Positions 57,393 through 64,000 of a stretch of 64,000 nucleotides of DNA are shown here, piece by piece (the first letter of the stretch is position 1; the number at the start of each line of letters is the position of its first letter). The position numbers and the translations under genes were made by a program. Origin of the DNA: Trichosanthes cucumerina. Its lineage: Eukaryota; Streptophyta; Magnoliopsida; Cucurbitales; Cucurbitaceae. A model generated the notes under the pieces. That model was not told the origin of the DNA. It saw only the letters and a program-made list of their open reading frames with translations, and ran no database searches. Where the stretch lies: assembly GCA_036507285.1 (NCBI GenBank), contig CM071835.1, positions 46,775,501-46,839,500 on the forward strand. Direction: 5' to 3'.

Positions 57393-57934
57393 AAAAATGT
57401 CAAGTCAACTTTTGTCAGCTACAGTAACAAAAAAATTGGGCGGAGGCACCAAAATGAAACCAAATATAATCTAAAATTCTGGGTAAAATTATTCAACTTG
57501 AAATGTTAGGTTATATAAATATAAAATAATCATTGGTCTGACCTATTAATATTTATTTACACTTTATATTTTAGGCCATTACTAAAGTGAGTCAAGTAAA
57601 AGATAATTTGCTTAATTAAACACCATTATGGAAAATATGAATATATAAAAACAAAACCCTAAAGATTAATTCTCTCCCTGACTAATGGAATAGAAGTTTC
57701 TCTCCATCAAGAAACTTTATCAAGAAAGCTAATCACTATCTAAAGAAAGTCAAGTGAGAAACACAATCCTTCTTACAACATCAATGTCACAGTCATAGAG
57801 CAAGGTATGTTATTCTAACTCATATTATTGTGAAAATCATTTAGTTCAAAGAACTTGACTTTTATTAAATTATACAATGTTAGGATTTTATTGTATAGTT
57901 ATGTAATCTAAAATTTACAAAAAACTTAGGTCAC
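57393..57934. other. Intergenic; possible non-coding exon near 57650-57803
   Basis: No conserved coding. An 'aaaccctaa' telobox (about 57654) precedes a pyrimidine-rich stretch, and 'gagcaaggtatgtt' near 57801 resembles a splice donor, the layout of a plant 5' untranslated exon. No downstream open frame was found to support it. Confidence 0.25.
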
Positions 57935-58250
57935 GTTTGATAGCCATTTGGTTTTGGATTTTCTGTTTTTGAAAATTATGCTTGTTTTTTCATCATTTCG
58001 TTTCATATTCTCTACAATAATTTCCATCTTTCTTGGAGTAACATTTAAGTTTCTAGCCAAATTTCAAAAACAAAAACAAAGTTTTTGAAAACTACTTTTT
58101 TTTTTGTTTTCAAAACTTAACTTGGTTTTTAAAAAACATAGGTACAAAATAGATAAGAAAACATAGAAACTCATGAGTAGAAGTAATATTTTTAAGCTTA
58201 ATTTTTAAAAACCAAAAACCAAAAATCAAAAACCAAATAGTTATCAAAAC
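57935..58250. mobile_element. MITE-like terminal-inverted-repeat element
   Basis: The ends are inverted copies: 'gtttgatagccatttggttt' at 57935 and the complement of 'aaaccaaatagttatcaaaac' at 58230-58250, with A/T-rich extensions on both sides (about 27 bp with few mismatches). It is 316 bp long with no coding capacity. I could not define a clear target duplication, so the superfamily is not assigned. Confidence 0.65.
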
Positions 58251-58487
58251 TTTAGGGATCCAAATAACCAAACTTCAACTTTAGGATCTAAAAGTGTATT
58301 TTTTTTTCAATAATAAACTAAAAGATTAAATTTATCTATAATTCCAAGTGCTTTCAATTTTTAGGTTTAATAATGTGCTTTGACATTATATAACCTATGG
58401 CAAGAAAAATGGTATTTAAATTAAATGTCATTTCATTCTCATCTTATGTTAATAGTTTTATTAAATAGTAATAAATTAAATCAATTT

Positions 58488-58590
58488 GGCGTAGCTCGTT
58501 AGGAACATATGATATTATATACCTTAGTAAAAGGTTAGGTTCAAATCTCCATCCTACATATTTGAATTTTAAAAAAAATTGTAATCAATG
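58488..58590 (+). mobile_element. tRNA-related SINE-like remnant
   Basis: ggcgtagctcgttagg resembles an A box and ggttcaaatctcc a B box, about 50 bp apart, followed by a T/A-rich tail (ttttaaaaaaaattg). It has no tRNA cloverleaf, so it is more likely a SINE than a tRNA gene. Confidence 0.5.
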
Positions 58591-59336
58591 AAAATTAGCT
58601 GACTAAACTCTGTGCATTAGAAATGTATTGAAAAATTAAGAATTAAGAAGATGTAATATTTGGCCCATTTTATTAAATATTAATGTTTTTTTCTACGACA
58701 TGGGATGAAAATAAAACATAGATAAATAAATAAGAAACCTCCCCCAAATTGAATTAGGAAATAAAAATTGAATTAGGAAATAAATGTAACAGAAGATTTT
58801 TTTGATAACTTGTGGGTAGGAACATTTGAACCTCTAATTTATGGATCTGAGTACATATTTTATGTAAATCAAGCGACAACCCGAAGATTTTTTAATCATG
58901 TGATTGCAAATAAGAAAAAGACATCTTATTTGAGAAAATATCGAAATCATTTAATTCATTTCTTTAAACTTGCTGGACCAAATTTTTGTTTTCTTAACTT
59001 TTTTTTGTAACATATATAATATAATATAGAATAATATTTTCATCTTTTTGTGTAAAAAAGACCGTTACAAATAGGATTTTATTATTATTATTATTATAAT
59101 AATAGACTTTGAAACTTTTTATAAAAATACTGCATTTTCTAAATTTATTATAAAAATATTATTGTTTTGATTAGTCAGTGAATGATCATCTCTTGAAAAG
59201 ATGGGTTATCCATAGGCGACAGATGACGTCATCCACGCTATTTTTAAAAAAAGATTGGATAGGTAAATGGTCATCTCTGGCCATCTATATATAAGAGATT
59301 CGTAAGTTTTATATTTTTTCTAGATAGGTTGGATTT
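58591..59336. other. Intergenic A+T-rich DNA
   Basis: It includes a (ATT)n microsatellite near 59079-59102. A 66-residue open frame at 58810-59010 has no recognised motif and is not called. Confidence 0.55.
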
Positions 59337-59414
59337 AATTGCTAAGTAATGAGTAGTAGATAAAAATATTAAACCAAAGTAAATTATTTATCTACTATTC
59401 ATTACTTAGTAATT
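59337..59414. repeat. Long near-perfect hairpin
   Basis: The 28-bp arms (59337-59364 and 59387-59414) pair with two mismatches around a 22-base loop. Cores: gctaagtaatgagtagtag and the complement ctactattcattacttag. It could be a MITE remnant or a short hairpin RNA source. Confidence 0.7.
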
Positions 59415-59732
59415 AAATTATTTATATTTTGTGTAAACACTTTAAAATTAACAAAAAAATTCATATTCTAAAATAACTAAAAATGAATTAAAAAATGGTT
59501 TAAAAGAGGATAGAAGGATTTTTTTGGCATTTGTTAAAAAAACATAATGGTTTAAAAATAAATCCAAATTATTAAAATAAAACTAATCCTACTTTTCTTT
59601 ACCAAGTTAAATCTAATATATCTTAAAGTTGGATTAAAACCTACCATATAAAAATAAAAATAATAAGAAAAAAAGTTGGTTACAAATATCATAGATAAGT
59701 TACCTTCGTTAATACACTCTCAATTGCCAACA

Positions 59733-59815
59733 AGATCATAACTCAACTAACATCAAGTATGACTCGTGACCAAGAGGTCATGGGTTCGAATCCCTCAATA
59801 AGACTTATGACATTC
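59733..59815 (+). mobile_element. tRNA-related SINE-like remnant
   Basis: Bases resembling an A box (taactcaactaacatc) and a good B box (gggttcgaatccc, 59782-59794) are about 45 bp apart. The region between does not fold as a tRNA. No tail or duplication was defined. Confidence 0.5.
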
Positions 59816-60289
59816 GACTTCTTTCAATTTATAGAAACCAAATGTTGCAAATAAGGAACTTATTATGATCTTTTTCAATTACTAATAGGGTGTTCATTAT
59901 TTGAAGTTTTTTTTAAAAAAAAATATATATATATTGCCTATTACTTTATTTTTTTTTTGCAAAGAAACATTAATGGTTTACATTTGTTTGATCACAGGTA
60001 TGAAATTAAACATATTTGGAAAAGAGAATTCTATTATTTTACATTTTCAAAATGACTAGAAAACAACAATATATTTCAACATTAGTGTCATGTAGAAGTA
60101 GAGTATTCACAAAATATTAGTACGTAATCAAAAACCTATTTACATGATCCACAAAATATAATTATGATTCACACAAAATAAGTAATGACCAACAATGGGT
60201 CCACTTTGAAAGTCCAAAGAAAGATTATTGAAGAGACCAACTAACTACATGTGCATGATATATTGTTTTGAACCATGAGAGTGTCGTCG

Positions 60290-60610
60290 GTCATTAGAAA
60301 TTGTTGTTGGTGATACTCGTTGAAGAAGATATCATTGGTTTCTAGATATGCTCACCATTGATTTTCATCAATTGTTAGAGAAGGTAGTTCGGTACTCAGA
60401 GAAGGTTGTCGGCAGTGGTTGTCTATCACTGAAGAAAGTCATCGAAGATGGTCGATGGTCACCAAAGAAAGTTGTTGGAGGTGGTCACCAGTTGTTGGGG
60501 ATGGTTGCCAAGGATGGTTATCGGTCGTAGAGATGATTGCTGGAGGTGGTTGTCGGTCGTCGGAGGTGGTTGCCAATCACCGATGGTGGTGTCCAGTGTG
60601 GGAGAGACGG
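60290..60610. repeat. Degenerate GTCGG/GGTGGTT minisatellite
   Basis: Units of about 24-27 bp with 'ggtggttgtcggtcgtcgg' and 'gatggttgccaagg'-type variants repeat. All three frames stay partly open because of the repeat; the 60-74-residue frames are by-products. Confidence 0.65.
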
Positions 60611-60614
60611 TGAT

Positions 60615-62033
60615 AAAATACATCAATAAAGTTATTATACAAGTTGGTAGAGTTAATATTGTAACATTATAGCAAGTCGGTATAGTTGAGTTAAATTAAT
60701 TTCTTCATGGACCAAAAAGAAAGTTGGATTTAAAATCCAAACCAACTCAACTCAACTCAGGGTCAAACGTTCCCTTAAAAGTCATTCTCTAAATAGATTT
60801 TTTTTTTTTTATAAAAAATAGATCTTATATTATATAAACTTGTACTTAGAAATGATAAACTTGCGAACTCAACATAAATGCTACAAACTAATTAATATCT
60901 TTTCTAACTTATAATTTTTTTATATCAGCAAATTCAAACACTTGTATAAATCCAAACTTTCTAATCTCAAGCTTTCATAATCCCAAAATTCATTAAAATT
61001 ACAAATGAAACATCTTTAAATTACTCTAATGCCCCCTAGTTTTGGAGTCTAAAAAATCCATTTAGTTTTTTAGTCTAAAAAATCCATCATGACCATAATT
61101 GAACTTCTCTCTCACTAGTCTTTTCTTTTTCTTAGATTTTTTTTAATATATATAATTCAATTCTATATGGCCCCTTCTTTATTGTAATTTGTGAAAGAAA
61201 ATGGGAATCTAAGACTTATGGGTTTTGATAGAATAGATTTGAACCACAATTGGTGACTAATTGTAAGAGGGTGAAAGGGAACATAGGGAGGTTGGGGATA
61301 TTTATATCAAAGTGCCACAAATTGAGCCATCAGAAAAACACATAATTCAGTGTGCTTAATTGAAAATGACCATTTTTCCCCAAATAAATTTTAAAGCTTT
61401 TGTTTATATTCCTTTCCTTTGTGAATAGTGATTTATATGTGGCTTATTCCCCCAACTCAACTTGTTGGTTATATATAATATTTCAAAATTAATCCTATTT
61501 TGTTCTTAATTGAATTATACCTTTTGAACATGTTTTGATGCTTGATTTACTATTACGTTAAATTAGGAGTTTTGTCTGTGTACTTTTAGGGTCGGGTCTA
61601 ATAAGATTTTTACTTTTGAAAAAGTTTAATAAATTTGTAAGCTTTTGATTAAATGTTGTATCTATTTCATCTATGTATTTTTAAAAAGTTTCTAATAAGT
61701 TGCTAAAGTTTCAATTTTGTATTTGATAAAATTCTTATGATTAATCTCATCCCTTTAACCTTTATATAGCATGCTCGAAACTGTATTATTTAAAAACTTA
61801 TGGTGGTTTGATTTTGAACAAGTTTGGCATTTGTTGGTGCGAGTGTTTAACTAATAAGACTAATAGTAAAGACCTCTTGCACACAAAATTAAAAGTTGAT
61901 ACACTTATTACAAATTTTATAAGACATAAAAATTAGAATAGATATACAAATATGAAACTTATAGATCAATCAAAAATTTTTTAAAGTATAAGAATTTAAT
62001 TAGGCATAATTCAAAGTTGAGAACCAAACTTAT
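60615..62033. other. Intergenic A+T-rich DNA
   Basis: I see no gene, element or structured repeat beyond poly-T runs. Confidence 0.55.
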
Positions 62034-63420
62034 TGTTGGGATTTATGTCCTAAAACCTCGTGATTAATAATTTATTTAATAATTAATAATATTTTTTATT
62101 ATTTTATTTACAATATAGTATTATCCATTACATGAAAAATCCAAAGTTATTAGTGTAATCTTGGAATAGTATGTGGTTGACATACGGAAAGTTATTGGTG
62201 TTCAAGAAATAACCTAAATGGTCATAGTATATGGATATATAAGATTGGGTGGGTTATCTTGATAACACTATTAATACGCCACACTTTTAATAGATACAAA
62301 TGATTTGATCCAAATCATTCATGTGCAAATATATGAGTATGGAGGTATCTTATACGATAAGTTTGTATAAGACTGGATCACAAAATATTTAATCTCTTTA
62401 TAAATCTGTTAATTGGGAAGGTTAATAATTCATTAGGATGATCATATGCGACTTGATCTTAATTTTGAGTGAGTTATGAACTGCTACCTTTGAGGGGTTG
62501 TCCTTTGATTTCATGGGTGAGAGTGGCTTTTGTAGCCGATTCAATAAGCCTACTATTTTGAGAACTTGACCAAATAGAGAGTTAGGAACATAATCTCAGA
62601 AAATGGAATTCACTCCTTCTCATACAAGGTAAGTAGATGAGTAGTTTCCTTAAATTATGATTGTGGGACTTGAACAATGAGGTCTCTCACTAGCTCGAGA
62701 GGAATTTAGTTTATGGTTGGAACATAAATAAATTGTTCATTAGAGTATCAATAGTACTTAAGGTGCAAAATGTAATTATAGGGGTAAAACGAGCTCTTGA
62801 TCCAACGGTAATTATAAACAGCTGGTGAAGGATCGACTTACATGTAGTGATTATATCCATGTGGATGCAACTTGTCCTACAATGCATGCATAAGAGTGCA
62901 ACTCTAAGTCTATAATGAAGTGGCCTATAATTAATGAATGAAAATTGATTAATTAAAGAGTATAATTAATTGATTTTGTTTGGAGCTTATAATCGGTAAG
63001 TCCATACCCGTTGCTAGTTCATATGAACAAATAGGGATCAATTTAGTAGAAAGAAAATTTTGAGATGTTCAAATTAATATTTAATATATTAAATATATTA
63101 AATATAAAAGAGAAAATTATATTTATTGTATTTAATACATTAAATATTATAATTATAATTAATGTATTAAGATACATTAAATAAAAATGTATTTCTAAAT
63201 TTTGAATTACATTCAAATTAAGAAATAAATATCGTAGAAAAATTTGGAGAGATTTTGATATGATTCAAATTGGTTAGATAAAGAATTTTAATATATTATT
63301 TAAGTATTGTCACTAGACCACTATAAATAGGACCTTAGAAATGAGCCATTGAGTAAATTTTTTTACTCATCTCAATTTTTTTACTCATCTCCTCAATAGA
63401 GAACTGAGATATATTAGACA
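62034..63420 (+). mobile_element. Old copia LTR, related to B, F and G
   Basis: It starts TGTTGGGATTTATGTCCTAA. Farther in are recognisable F-LTR stretches, including 'ggaattcactccttc' (62601-62630 region), 'gttcattagag' (62738-62750) and 'gatcgactta' (62830-62842), with heavy substitution. No internal region follows, so it is a solo or truncated LTR. Its right end is not certain; the position near 63420 is an estimate. It is the most decayed member of the family here. Confidence 0.65.
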
Positions 63421-64000
63421 TGCTTATTTTTTCCATGGAGATGGGCGCAGTCTACCGTCTCCACCCTAGTTTCTTTATTTTTTTAATATATTTATATATA
63501 ATAAACTCTAAATTTAAACTTTTTTATGAAATATTATTTTTTTAAGGAAATTAAAAATAAAATTCTCTCTGAATAAAAATTAACCATTTAAATAGAAATT
63601 TTCTAAAAAATATATTTTTTATTTGATAAGAAACCATAAATGGATAAATTTATAATTCACCACAAGATCCCGTGAATTCTCTGCCAGAAATCTTCATCCC
63701 AATCCTAACAAAATTAAATGAAAATTTTCACGGAGACAACAAATGAAGATGAAAAAGTCATTTCCGACCATGCTCGACCCCACAAACATCTATAATGTCA
63801 TTGTTGTGGGGTTAGTGAGTTCGAAATTAGGCAGTTTGTTGGTCTTCCTCCCTTCAATCGCATGCAAATTTTGGTGGGTCTTTGTGTAGTTCATAGAGTT
63901 AAGATGTGAGGAACTAGACTTAGTCAAAGATGTGGATTTGAAAGATGATATAGCTTTTTATTATACATGAAAATGACTCCATTTTAATTTCAAACAGAAG
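63421..64000. other. Intergenic DNA at the window edge
   Basis: A+T-rich with a short G/C stretch near 63435-63465. No gene was recognised. Confidence 0.5.

Noticed and set aside
58810..59010. 66-residue open frame in the 3' spacer
   Set aside because: No motif, poor context and A+T-rich surroundings.
59733..59815. tRNA gene
   Set aside because: A B-box-like match occurs, but arms do not fold into a cloverleaf; more likely a SINE remnant.
1..64000. Prokaryotic defence or secretion system
   Set aside because: Spliced gene, LTR elements and base composition are those of a plant genome.

Overview
This window looks like a piece of a plant nuclear chromosome, most likely a dicot and possibly a cucurbit. 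The cucurbit placement rests only on the general look of the copia gag/pol sequences and is an inference. It is A+T-rich, carries spliced gene structure with GT-AG introns, and is dominated by Ty1/copia and Ty3/gypsy LTR retrotransposons with tRNA-iMet-type primer sites. It also carries a Cassandra element with 5S-rRNA-derived LTRs, a plant-specific family. There is nothing prokaryotic: no operons, CRISPR array or defence island.

Layout. (1) 1-2401: the 3' end of an unrecognised host gene on the + strand. Five exons have compatible phases, and its large first visible intron holds an approximately 1.43-kb solo LTR (389-1822). (2) 2402-3320: A+T-rich spacer. (3) 3321-57387: one copia element (P, + strand) of about 5.7 kb, stretched to about 54 kb by insertions. 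(4) 57388-64000: host-type intergenic DNA with a MITE-like element, two SINE-like remnants, a long hairpin, a degenerate minisatellite and an old copia LTR.

The nest inside P. Stack one: P is interrupted between 6315 and 39155 by Q, a copia element of the same family on the opposite strand, whose 3' end is rearranged into a fold-back (6316-7313). Q is interrupted by copia B (8490-27553, minus, duplication catac/catac). B is interrupted by gypsy chromovirus C (12685-22669, minus, duplication atttc/atttc). Q is also interrupted by gypsy D (27855-37025, +), which carries a piece of Cassandra spliced in at its primer-binding site. Stack two: P is interrupted again between 39638 and 55170 by a Cassandra element (39640-40456) next to a large gypsy solo LTR, E (40459-55169). 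E is interrupted by copia solo LTR G (42583-54080, duplication cgttc/cgttc). G is interrupted by full-length copia F of its own LTR family (44140-53825). Both stacks are four deep.

How the parts work together. The retrotransposon genes are all broken to some degree by stops, frameshifts, deletions or changed catalytic residues (for example YVGD in place of YVDD in F), so no autonomous element is evident. The best-preserved blocks are the protease-integrase frame of B, the integrase/chromodomain end of C and the RNase H end of P. The most notable features are the Cassandra/gypsy chimera at the primer site, the palindromic GCGTTGCAACGC arrays shared by two unrelated element types, and the nested architecture itself. 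No new protein-coding system was found.
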